From contig NZ_SGWE01000004.1 in the NCBI RefSeq assembly GCF_013337115.1, positions 124,001-188,000 on the forward strand: a stretch of DNA of 64,000 nucleotides, written 5' to 3'. This DNA comes from Deinococcus sp. JMULE3. Lineage in GTDB: Bacteria > Deinococcota > Deinococci > Deinococcales > Deinococcaceae. Below, in pieces: positions 9,716 to 18,025 of this stretch. The number at the start of each line of letters is the position of its first letter. Within the stretch, counting starts at the first letter, position 1. The translations under genes and the position numbers were made by a program. The notes under the pieces are model-generated. The model had not been told where the DNA came from, did no database searches, and was given only the letters and a program-made list of their open reading frames with translations.

Positions 9716-10624
9716 CTAGCGGGTCAGGAGTTCCGTCAGGGCCGCCGGGACTTCATGGGCGCTTAAGACAGGGACGCGCAGTTGCGTCCGGGTGAACGTC
9801 AGCTGACGTTTCGCGTACTGCCGCGTGGCGAGCGTCACCTGCGCCGCCGCGTCATGCACGCTCAGGGCGCCGCGCGCCACGGCGAGCGCCTCGCGGTACC
9901 CGAGGGCCTGCCACACCGTCGGCCTGGGCAGCGCGTCCGGGTCCACCTGCGCGGCCAGCCACGCGGCCTCGTCCGCCCAGCCACGCGTGAACATTTCCAG
10001 CACGCGCGCGTGCATGCGCGCTTCCAGGTCCTCCGGGGAGCGCGTGAACGCCAGCGGCGCGTACCGGAAGGCGGGCTCACTGCGCCCGAACGACCCCGGG
10101 TACCGCCCGGTCCGGCGGTGGACCTCCACGGCCCGCACCACGCGGCGCGGGTTGCGTTCCATGCGGGCCGCCTCGGCCGGGTCGGTCGCGGCGATGTCGG
10201 CCAGCAGGGCGTCCAGGCCCCGTGCCTCCAGGTCCGCCTCGACCTCCTCGCGGACCTGCGGGTCGCTGGGTGGGGTCAGCGGCAGCCCCTGCATCAGGCC
10301 CTGCAGGTAGAAGCCGGTGCCGCCCACCACCAGCGGCGTCCGCCCGCGCGCCAGCACGTCCCGGATGGCCGCCTCGGCCAGCGTCACGAAACGCGCCACG
10401 TCGAACGTCCCGGTCACGTCCGCCACGTCGATCAGATGATGCGGCACACACGCCAGGTCCTGCGCGCCGGGCTTCGCCGTGCCGATATCCAGCCCGCGGT
10501 ACACCGTGAACGCGTCCGCACTGACGATCTCCGCGCCGCACGCCAGCGCCGCCTCCAGCGCCAGGGCGGACTTCCCGGCGGCAGTGGGGGCGGTCAGGAT
10601 CGGAACGGTCTGCGGGCCTTGCAC
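9716..10624 (-). CDS. miaA: tRNA dimethylallyltransferase MiaA
   Basis: Adds a dimethylallyl group to A37 of tRNAs that read UNN codons. The 302-residue protein begins with the P-loop TAPTAAGKSALALE (residues 11-24), followed by GAEIVSADAFTVYRGLDIGTAKP and the core motif LVVGGTGFYLQGLMQGLP. Later motifs are MERNPRRVVRAVEVHRRTGR and the C-terminal YAKRQLTFTR. The start is GTG at 10624, 7 nt after TATCAT (10637-10632), without ribosome site. The long upstream frame on this strand antisense to the heat-shock gene is not coding. It uses DMAPP, the product of IspH elsewhere in the window. Confidence 0.94.
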   Translation of the reverse strand: MQGPQTVPILTAPTAAGKSALALEAALACGAEIVSADAFTVYRGLDIGTAKPGAQDLACVPHHLIDVADVTGTFDVARFVTLAEAAIRDVLARGRTPLVVGGTGFYLQGLMQGLPLTPPSDPQVREEVEADLEARGLDALLADIAATDPAEAARMERNPRRVVRAVEVHRRTGRYPGSFGRSEPAFRYAPLAFTRSPEDLEARMHARVLEMFTRGWADEAAWLAAQVDPDALPRPTVWQALGYREALAVARGALSVHDAAAQVTLATRQYAKRQLTFTRTQLRVPVLSAHEVPAALTELLTR

Positions 10625-10694
10625 GCGCCCGATGATAGCCGCGCGGGCGGGAATGCACAGTGTGGCCGCGCCGGGCGGTGCTAGCCTGGGCCGC
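10625..10694. promoter_or_regulatory. divergent leaderless promoters of miaA and the small heat-shock gene
   Basis: This 70-bp spacer carries TATCAT (minus strand, 10637-10632) 7 nt before the miaA GTG. TAGCCT (plus strand, 10682-10687) lies 7 nt before the ATG at 10695. Neither gene has a Shine-Dalgarno, so both are probably leaderless. Confidence 0.65.
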
Positions 10695-11099
10695 ATGAAC
10701 GAACCCGTGCTGGCGCGCCTGCACCACCTCATGACGCTGCGCGAGGAGGTCGAGTCCCTCGCAGGCGTCGGCCCCTGGACCCCCGCTGCCGACTGGTGCG
10801 ACGGCGACACCCACCTGGAACTGCACCTGGACGTCCCCGGCGTGCAGCCCGACTCGCTGGAACTGCTGGAGGAAGGCGACACCGTCACCGTCGCCGGACA
10901 GCGGCCCGAAGTGACCCGACTGCTGCACGCCGAGCGGCCCAGCGGCACCTTCCGCCGCACCTTCACCTTCCCGGAACCCGTCGTGCCCCAGTCCGGGCAG
11001 GCGGCCCTGAGCGGCGGCGTCCTGACCGTGAAGTTCGAGAAACGCCACCCGACCATCAACGTGACCGCCCACCGCGACGACACTCCCGGCGAGGACTGA
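10695..11099 (+). CDS. small heat-shock protein (Hsp20/alpha-crystallin family)
   Basis: ATP-independent holdase chaperone, 134 residues. A short N-terminal arm (MNEPVLARLHHLMTLREEVESL) precedes the alpha-crystallin domain, residues about 35-125. The domain shows LELHLDVPGVQPDSLELLEEGDTVTVAGQR, then GTFRRTFTFPEPV and the conserved A-x-x-x-x-G-V-L pattern in AALSGGVLTVKFEK. The C-terminus is short and an I-x-I-like motif (TINVT) is visible. Start ATG follows TAGCCT by 7 nt (leaderless). No CIRCE or HrcA site is apparent. Confidence 0.88.
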   Translation: MNEPVLARLHHLMTLREEVESLAGVGPWTPAADWCDGDTHLELHLDVPGVQPDSLELLEEGDTVTVAGQRPEVTRLLHAERPSGTFRRTFTFPEPVVPQSGQAALSGGVLTVKFEKRHPTINVTAHRDDTPGED

Positions 11100-11120
11100 C
11101 CACCGCGGCCGGGTGGTCAG
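11096..11120. terminator. bidirectional hairpin between hsp20 and terC
   Basis: Perfect 9-bp stem CTGACCACC / GGTGGTCAG around GCGGCCG. It overlaps the stop codons of both convergent genes. Confidence 0.5.
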
Positions 11121-11944
11121 CGGTCAGGCCGGGGTCCGCCTCCGCCCGTGTCCGGCTCGTCCGTGGCGGCCTCGTCCTTGCGGGCGGTCAGCGCCTCCTG
11201 CACGGCACGGTCCACGGCCTGCGTGCGGACGGTGCGGGCGGCGCGGACCGTGAACAGCATGACCACCCCGGCGAACAGCATCGTGAAGTACAGGTACGTG
11301 CTGGGCACACCGACCTCGAAGGCCTCTGCGACGAGGTTTGTCCCGACGAGCAGCAGGAACGCCGCGGCGAGCAGTTTCAGCGGCGGGTGGGTGTCCAGGT
11401 AGCGGCTGATCGGGCCGCTGGCGGCCACCATGATGACCATGGCGATCACGACCGCCGTGATCATGACCGGCACGTCACCGCTGACCCCGATGGCCGTGAT
11501 GACGCTGTCCAGACTGAACACGATGTCGATCAGCGGTATCTGCAGGATCACGCCCAGCAGCGACACCTGCCCCACCTGCGCCTCGCCGGTCCCGAGCGGA
11601 TCGGCCGCCATGCGGGACAGTTCCCGGACGCTCTTGACCATCAGGAACAGCCCGCCGCCGATCAGGATCAGGTCGCGGACGCTGAAGTCGTGCCCGAGCA
11701 GGCTGAACAGGGGCGCCTGCAGGCGCGTCAGCCACGCGATGCCCGCCAGCAGCGCCACGCGCGTCACGACGGCCAGTCCCAGGCCCAGCGTGCGCGCCAG
11801 CGCCTGCTGATGCCGGGGCAACCGCGAGGCCAGCAGCGTGATGAACACGATGTTGTCGATGCCCAGCACCAGTTCCAGCAGCGTCAGGCTCAGGATCGCC
11901 ACCCAGCCCTGCGGGGTGCTCATGACGTGCAGGAACTCGTTCAC
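11117..11944 (-). CDS. TerC family integral membrane protein
   Basis: TerC-family membrane protein (275 residues), related to metal (manganese) efflux and tellurite resistance proteins. About seven membrane helices are visible. The family motifs carry buried acidic residues: ELVLGIDNIVFITLL in helix 1 and IVFSLDSVITAIG in the middle. GLFLMVKSVREL and LLLVGTNLVAEAF mark other helices. A hydrophilic tail follows residue 235. Start is GTG at 11944, 6 nt after TAGCGT (leaderless). No ter stress genes are adjacent. A role in manganese handling would suit Deinococcus, but that is inference. Confidence 0.88.
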   Translation of the reverse strand: MNEFLHVMSTPQGWVAILSLTLLELVLGIDNIVFITLLASRLPRHQQALARTLGLGLAVVTRVALLAGIAWLTRLQAPLFSLLGHDFSVRDLILIGGGLFLMVKSVRELSRMAADPLGTGEAQVGQVSLLGVILQIPLIDIVFSLDSVITAIGVSGDVPVMITAVVIAMVIMVAASGPISRYLDTHPPLKLLAAAFLLLVGTNLVAEAFEVGVPSTYLYFTMLFAGVVMLFTVRAARTVRTQAVDRAVQEALTARKDEAATDEPDTGGGGPRPDR

Positions 11945-12050
11945 CCGTTCACGCTACGGGGCGCCGCGTGGGGGCACGCCGGACGGTGAAGGGAACCTCA
12001 AGCGTCCGCTCCTGCCACGCGCGGGGGCCGACTCCTACACTGCATTTCTC

Positions 12051-12086
12051 ATGCCGCACTCAGCCTCCCGCCGGGGCCGCCCGTGA
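12051..12086 (+). CDS. leader mini-ORF overlapping the AI-2E transporter start
   Basis: Eleven codons (M-P-H-S-A-S-R-R-G-R-P-stop). The ATG lies 9 nt after TACACT (12036-12041). The TGA overlaps the GTG start of the downstream gene (GTGA). Proposed translational coupling from a near-leaderless start; not proven. Confidence 0.45.
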   Translation: MPHSASRRGRP

Positions 12087-13372
12087 CCACCCCGGACCCC
12101 CGCCCACCCACCAGCATCTTCGTCCTGAACCTCCTGCCGGTCGCGTTCGCAGTCATCCTGATCCTGCTGGGCCTGTCGTTCTTCAGCAAGGTCGCCCCCA
12201 GCCTGCTGGCGATCACCCTGGCGATCATCGTCGCGACCGCCCTGAATCCGGTCGCACGCCGACTCGAACGGCACATGCCGCGCGCGGCCGCCGGGGCGCT
12301 GACCGTCCTGCTGGTCGTCGCGGTGATCTCGGCCGCGCTGGTCGTCGCGGTGCCGCCCATCGCCGCGCAGCTGGGCAGCATCGGCGGCAGCACCTTCGAC
12401 CTCAGCCGCATCGAACCGAAACTGAACGCCTGGCTGCGCGCCCACCCGCAGATGGACGCCATGCTGCCCGACGACATCATCGACAAGGCCCAGACCCAGC
12501 TGAGCAAACTGAGCAGCCGCGCCGCCGAACAGCTCCCTAGCCTCCTGAGCCTGATTCTGGGCGGCGTGTTCACCGGCCTGGTGACCCTCGTCATGGTCGT
12601 GTACGTCCTCGGGAACCCCGTGCCGCTCGTGAACGGCGTGCTGGGCGCCGTGCCGCCCAAGCACCGGCTGGCCGCCACGTACGCCCTGGCGCAGATCCTC
12701 AAGCAGACCGGCGCGTGGGGCCGCGCCACGCTGCTCGTCATGCTCGTCACGGGCAGCTGCACCGCGCTGGGCTTCTACCTGCTGGGCGTACAGAACTGGC
12801 TGGTGTTCGGCCTGCTGGCCGCGCTGGGCGAACTGGTCCCCACCATCGGCCCCATCGTCGCGACCATCCCGCCGATCCTGTTCACCCTCGCGGACGACCC
12901 GCAGAAGGCCGTGTGGGTCGCCGTGTTCGTGCTGGTATTCCAGCAGGTCAGCGGCTTCGCCCTCAGCCCCCTGCTGGTCGGCGGGGCCGGGAACCTGCAC
13001 CCCCTGAGCGTCATCGTGGGCGTCATCCTGTTCGGCGGGGTGTTCGGCCTGGTCGGCGCGTTCCTGACCGTCCCGTTCCTGATCGTCATCAAGGCCATCT
13101 ACCAGCACTTCTACCTGCGCGAAGCGCCGGACATCCCCGACGCGGTCGCCATGGCCCTCATCAGCGGCGTCGTCGAGGAGCAACTCGACCGGGAAGAGGA
13201 GGCCCGCGAGGCCGTCCGCAAGGCCCGCGCCGAGGTGCAGGACGCCGAACTGGAACGCCAGCTGGAACAGGGCGAACTGGACCTGGAGGCCGCGCTGGCG
13301 ACCGAGGTCACCCCCGATCCCGGCGACCCCGGCGAGTCACCCGACACGCCCACCACCCCGCGCGCCCCCTGA
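12083..13372 (+). CDS. AI-2E family transporter (TqsA/PerM-like)
   Basis: Membrane protein of the AI-2E transporter/UPF0118 superfamily, 429 residues with about eight helices. The N-terminal pair is visible (VAFAVILILLGLSFF; SLLAITLAIIVATALNPVARRLE), followed by a soluble section (residues 95-150), LLSLILGGVFTGLVTLVMVVYVL, and the C-terminal block GELVPTIGPIVATIPPILFTL, then HPLSVIVGVILFGGVFGLVGAFLTVP. The cytoplasmic tail from about residue 350 is highly charged (EEQLDREEEAREAVRKARAE) and may form a coiled coil. Members transport diverse small solutes or act in osmotic and pH homeostasis, and the substrate here is unknown. GTG start shares bases with the stop of a leader mini-ORF. Confidence 0.85.
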   Translation: MTTPDPRPPTSIFVLNLLPVAFAVILILLGLSFFSKVAPSLLAITLAIIVATALNPVARRLERHMPRAAAGALTVLLVVAVISAALVVAVPPIAAQLGSIGGSTFDLSRIEPKLNAWLRAHPQMDAMLPDDIIDKAQTQLSKLSSRAAEQLPSLLSLILGGVFTGLVTLVMVVYVLGNPVPLVNGVLGAVPPKHRLAATYALAQILKQTGAWGRATLLVMLVTGSCTALGFYLLGVQNWLVFGLLAALGELVPTIGPIVATIPPILFTLADDPQKAVWVAVFVLVFQQVSGFALSPLLVGGAGNLHPLSVIVGVILFGGVFGLVGAFLTVPFLIVIKAIYQHFYLREAPDIPDAVAMALISGVVEEQLDREEEAREAVRKARAEVQDAELERQLEQGELDLEAALATEVTPDPGDPGESPDTPTTPRAP

Positions 13373-13377
13373 TCTGC

Positions 13378-13427
13378 TAGAATCTGCGTTTGGGTGTCCC
13401 GCCCACGCGACGTGCGGCGGGCTTTTT
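13378..13427 (+). promoter_or_regulatory. typA promoter with immediate terminator-like hairpin
   Basis: The box TAGAAT (13378-13383) lies 6 nt after the AI-2E stop. About 15 nt further is the hairpin CCCGCC...GGCGGG followed by CTTTTTC (about 13398-13427). It can terminate the upstream gene and, if the TAGAAT promoter is used, act as an attenuator in the typA leader. Confidence 0.5.
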
Positions 13428-13509
13428 CATGCCTACGAGAGCAGAAGGCCGCCGGCGCGCACAGTGGCGCAGAGGGCCAACCGCTCCGACAACAAGGGAG
13501 CTGAACTAC

Positions 13510-15291
<1,782 letters not shown>

Positions 15292-15302
15292 CAACGGAAC
15301 GC

Positions 15303-15341
15303 ACCGCGCCCCCTTCCTCACCGGAGGGGGCGCGGTTTCTG
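15303..15341 (+). terminator. typA terminator
   Basis: Strong 11-bp stem ACCGCGCCCCC / GGGGGCGCGGT, 12 nt after the typA stop, followed by TTCTGTT. Confidence 0.7.
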
Positions 15342-15484
15342 TTCCCTTCCGTCCGGTTCCACAGCCGCATTCACCACGACGGCACGCACCGGAGCGCCCC
15401 GTCCTACTGGGCTGGCCCCAAAGTTTGGACAGTTTCGAGTAGAGACTCGGCTCAAGAGCAGGGTACAACATGGGCTCTTTCTGC

Positions 15485-16363
15485 TTACCCAGGGGACGGT
15501 CTGACGTCCACATTTGCGGTGCCCTGTCCGCAAAGGGGGGCGGCAGGCCGCCCCCTGGCCTGCTGAGCAAAATCGTCAGGGGTTCGGTAGCCCAGCGAGG
15601 AATGCGGTCTTCTGGCGTTGTAAAAGTTGCGATAGCTGTCCAGGACGACACCGGCGTGCCGCGCCGAGTAGAACACCTCCAGATTCAGACATTCCTCCCG
15701 CAACCGAGAGTGGAAACTCTCAGCGAAGCCGTTCTGCCACGGTTTCCCTGGCTGAATGAACCGAGTGCCAACGTCCTGAACCGCCAGCCAGATCCCCAGG
15801 TCGCGGGCGATGAACTCCGGGCCGTTGTCGCTGCGGATGAATCCTGGCGCGCCACGCTTGGCAATGACCTCGTGCAGGACGTCCTTCACGTCCATGGACG
15901 TGAAGGACTCCGCCACCCGCAACGCCAGGGACTGACGGGTGAACTCATCAGTCAGCGTCAGGATCTTCAATGTCGTCCCCTCCAGGGTCTGATCGAAGAG
16001 GAAGTCATACGTCCACACGTGGTCGGGGTACGCAGCCTGCATGGGAACACCCGCTCCCGTGCGGATCTTCTTCCGGCATCTGGTATTGACCGTCAGGTGC
16101 TCTTCCCGCCAGATGCGCCGGACCTTCTTCCGGTTGATGCGATGTCCCTCCTGGACGAGCAGCGCGTGAATGAACCGGTACCCGCGTCGAGGATGCACAA
16201 GGGCCAGTTCGCGAATGTGCTGCCGGAGATCCCCATCGTGACGCGGCTTCGGACGGTAGTACCAGGTGGATCTGGGAATGCCCACCAGGAGGCAAGCCCG
16301 TTCGGGCTTGACCTGGGCGGCGACGAGTTGCCTCGCTGCCGCCCGTCTCTCGGCGGGCGTCAC
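15485..16363 (-). CDS. IS3-family transposase OrfB (integrase core)
   Basis: Catalytic half of the IS transposase, about 292 residues. The N-terminal HTH_21-like part reads RRGYRFIHALLVQEGHRINRKKVRRIW. The retroviral-type DDE core follows: first aspartate in HVWTYDFLFD, second in FIRSDNGPEFIA, and glutamate in NGFAESFHSRLREECL. The C-terminus holds YNARRPHSSLGYRTPDDF. It begins with GTG overlapping the OrfA stop (GTGA). An A5G stretch just upstream could also support -1 frameshifting to an OrfAB fusion, as in other IS3 elements. Confidence 0.93.
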   Translation of the reverse strand: MTPAERRAAARQLVAAQVKPERACLLVGIPRSTWYYRPKPRHDGDLRQHIRELALVHPRRGYRFIHALLVQEGHRINRKKVRRIWREEHLTVNTRCRKKIRTGAGVPMQAAYPDHVWTYDFLFDQTLEGTTLKILTLTDEFTRQSLALRVAESFTSMDVKDVLHEVIAKRGAPGFIRSDNGPEFIARDLGIWLAVQDVGTRFIQPGKPWQNGFAESFHSRLREECLNLEVFYSARHAGVVLDSYRNFYNARRPHSSLGYRTPDDFAQQARGRPAAPLCGQGTANVDVRPSPG

Positions 16364-16629
16364 CGCTTTTTCTGGATCACGTCCTTCATGGCATCGATTT
16401 CCAGGCGCTGCTGCCCAACAATTTTCAGGAGGCGGGCGTTCTCCTTCTCCAGACGACGAAGCCGTTTGGCTTCGTCGGGCGCCGTATCGCCGTATTTCTT
16501 CTTCCAGGCGTAAAAGGACGCCGGACTGCAGCCGAAGTCACGGCACAGGTCCTCGACTGACTTCTCGCCCTTTTTGGCGTCCTGGAGCAGTTTGATGATC
16601 TGATCTTCGCTGAACTGCCGGTTTTTCAT
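16360..16629 (-). CDS. IS3-family transposase OrfA (HTH protein)
   Basis: DNA-binding half of the IS transposase, 89 residues. The helix-turn-helix region (FSEDQIIKLLQDAKKGEKSV, then EDLCRDFGCSPASFYAWKKKYG) is followed by a leucine-zipper-like coiled coil (AKRLRRLEKENARLLKIVGQ) typical of IS3 OrfA. Start ATG at 16629. It ends overlapping OrfB by 4 nt. Confidence 0.92.
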   Translation of the reverse strand: MKNRQFSEDQIIKLLQDAKKGEKSVEDLCRDFGCSPASFYAWKKKYGDTAPDEAKRLRRLEKENARLLKIVGQQRLEIDAMKDVIQKKR

Positions 16630-16715
16630 GGGGGCCTCGCTTCCCAGCCTACGGCTGGCGGGGGGGCAAGCCTGACTCTCTACTTCATCCCGTCCAGTTT
16701 TCGGGGGGCAGACCA

Positions 16716-17474
16716 CTACCCCGGAACGAGGACCGCCTGGAAGGTCATGCAGGACGCCCAGTCCGAGTGCGGGTGCCACGTTCCGGTCGCAGTGTCGAAC
16801 ATCCCGCCCGGCTCGGCCCGCGCCAGGCGCAGCCCCGTGCCCGCCAGCAGTCGGTGCAGGTCGTCGGGGGAGTAGCAGCGGAGCGACTGCGTGTGCCGCT
16901 GCCCGCCGGAGTCCACGTACGTGTCGGTCATGCGGCAGCCTGCACGGTCATACCCGTACACCTGCGTGTACGTGTCGGCGCGTCGGGTGTACCCGGCATG
17001 ATCGGCCCAGTACCACGGGGTGTAGATGTCCAGCAGCGCGTGCCCCTGGGGTGCCAGCCAGCCGGCGGTGCGGGTCAGCAGTCGGCGCTGGTCGTCGTCG
17101 CTGCCGACCCCGAAGCCGTCCCAGTACACGATCAGATCGAATGGACCGCCCGGATCGGCCGCGTAGAAGTCTCCCGTAATGGCACGCAGGGTCACGCCGT
17201 GCTCGCGCGCCAACCGCAGCGTATGGCGCGTGCCCGCCTCACGGAGTTCCAGCGCCGTAACCGTGAACCCCTCAGCAGCGGCACTCACGGCGAACTGACC
17301 GCCCCCGGCGCCGAGTTCCAGCAGTCGGGTCGCGTGCGGGTACTGCTCGCGCAGGCGCCGGGCCGCCTCGGTCTGCGTCGCATGCACTGACGCGGAGTAA
17401 CAACCAATCAGGTGCTCCTGAAAATCATAGAAGGGAACGACCCAACCGGCAGTGGACGGTGGTGGAATGGACAT
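16716..17474 (-). CDS. class I SAM-dependent methyltransferase
   Basis: Methyltransferase of 252 residues with a Rossmann fold. Motif I is LLELGAGGGQFAVSAAAEG, followed by the acidic VTALELREAG and FDLIVYWDGFGVGSDDDQRRLL. The substrate is not identifiable; the aromatic-rich C-terminal half (PWYWADHAGYTRRADTYTQVYGYD) suggests a small-molecule methylase. Start ATG at 17474 with GGAGG 6 nt upstream and TAGAAT about 25 nt further. The TAG stop lies inside the CTAC/GTAG target duplication of the adjacent IS, so the protein is intact but its own 3' region was displaced. Confidence 0.85.
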   Translation of the reverse strand: MSIPPPSTAGWVVPFYDFQEHLIGCYSASVHATQTEAARRLREQYPHATRLLELGAGGGQFAVSAAAEGFTVTALELREAGTRHTLRLAREHGVTLRAITGDFYAADPGGPFDLIVYWDGFGVGSDDDQRRLLTRTAGWLAPQGHALLDIYTPWYWADHAGYTRRADTYTQVYGYDRAGCRMTDTYVDSGGQRHTQSLRCYSPDDLHRLLAGTGLRLARAEPGGMFDTATGTWHPHSDWASCMTFQAVLVPG

Positions 17475-17527
17475 GGCAGGCCTCCGGATGCGAGCTGCAT
17501 TCTACCTACCTGGCGCCGGGCCGGTGA

Positions 17528-17760
17528 GGCGCCGCCGAGCGGCAGTGGCCGCAGTTTCACACGCCCAGAAACCTCAGCGCCGCCCTCACGGTCGAGGCCG
17601 CCGAGCTCCTCGAGGTTTTCCAGTGGCTCACACCACAACGGTCCGAGCAGATCATGACGGACCCCACCCAGGCACAGACCATCCGGGACGAGATCGCGGA
17701 CATCGCCATCTACCTCCTGCAGCTCACTTTCAAGAACGCCGCGAAGTCCCCCATCCCGCG
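17528..17760 (+). pseudogene. MazG-like nucleotide pyrophosphohydrolase remnant
   Basis: The frame reads QFHTPRNLSAALTVEAAELL, then EVFQWL, then RDEIADIAIYLLQL, the core of small MazG/RS21-C6-type dNTP pyrophosphatases including the metal-binding E-x-x-E and E/D-x-x-D motifs. The usual N-terminal helix is missing, an in-frame TGA lies at 17525, and after about 17750 the reading continues into unrelated sequence with no normal C-terminus. No start codon or ribosome site is seen. A degraded gene, 3' of which lies repeat-like DNA. Confidence 0.7.
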
Positions 17761-18025
17761 CATCAGATGGGATTCAAGTGATTCCAAAACATTCGGAGTC
17801 GCCCGGTGGCCCCCTCACCCTTCCGTCGCTTCGCTCCTCAGCTGCGCAGCTCTGCGATTCCCTCCCTCTCTGCTGCGCAGCTCTCCGAGTCCCACAGGGG
17901 GAGAGGGGACAATGGAACGCGATCACGGTGCAAGCAAGTCAATTTAATCCCGTCTCATTCCTCCCTCTTCGCCCTGTGAAATGGATGCGCCCCCCGGCTG
18001 GAACCGGGGGGCGCCTTGCTGTGGG
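17761..18025. other. non-coding stretch with short repeats
   Basis: No credible gene. It contains two copies of GCTGCGCAGCTCT (about 17841 and 17872) within C/T-rich sequence ending in GGGGGAGAGGGG, resembling degenerate intergenic REP-like DNA. At about 17985-18010 a CCCCCCGG / CCGGGGGG inverted repeat lies just downstream of the TRAP permease stop and may terminate it. Confidence 0.4.

Larger units (their letters stand above)
15408..16715 (-). mobile_element. complete IS3-family insertion sequence (1308 bp)
   Basis: Contains two transposase frames and imperfect terminal inverted repeats. The left end reads TGGGCTGGCCCC with TTTGGAC and GTAGAGACTC inward. The right end, read inward, gives TGGTCTGCCCCCC with CTGGAC and GTAGAGAGTC. 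It is flanked by the 4-bp direct repeat CTAC (15404-15407 and 16716-16719), which fits the IS407/IS51 type of IS3 elements. It looks intact and potentially mobile. Confidence 0.9.

Noticed and set aside
13390..13509. TypA extended by 40 residues from TTG at 13390
   Set aside because: The extension is basic low-complexity sequence overlapping the terminator hairpin; ATG 13510 has its own ribosome site.
17408..17657. Short frames around the methyltransferase start
   Set aside because: They overlap the real gene or the MazG remnant and have no domain or start signal.
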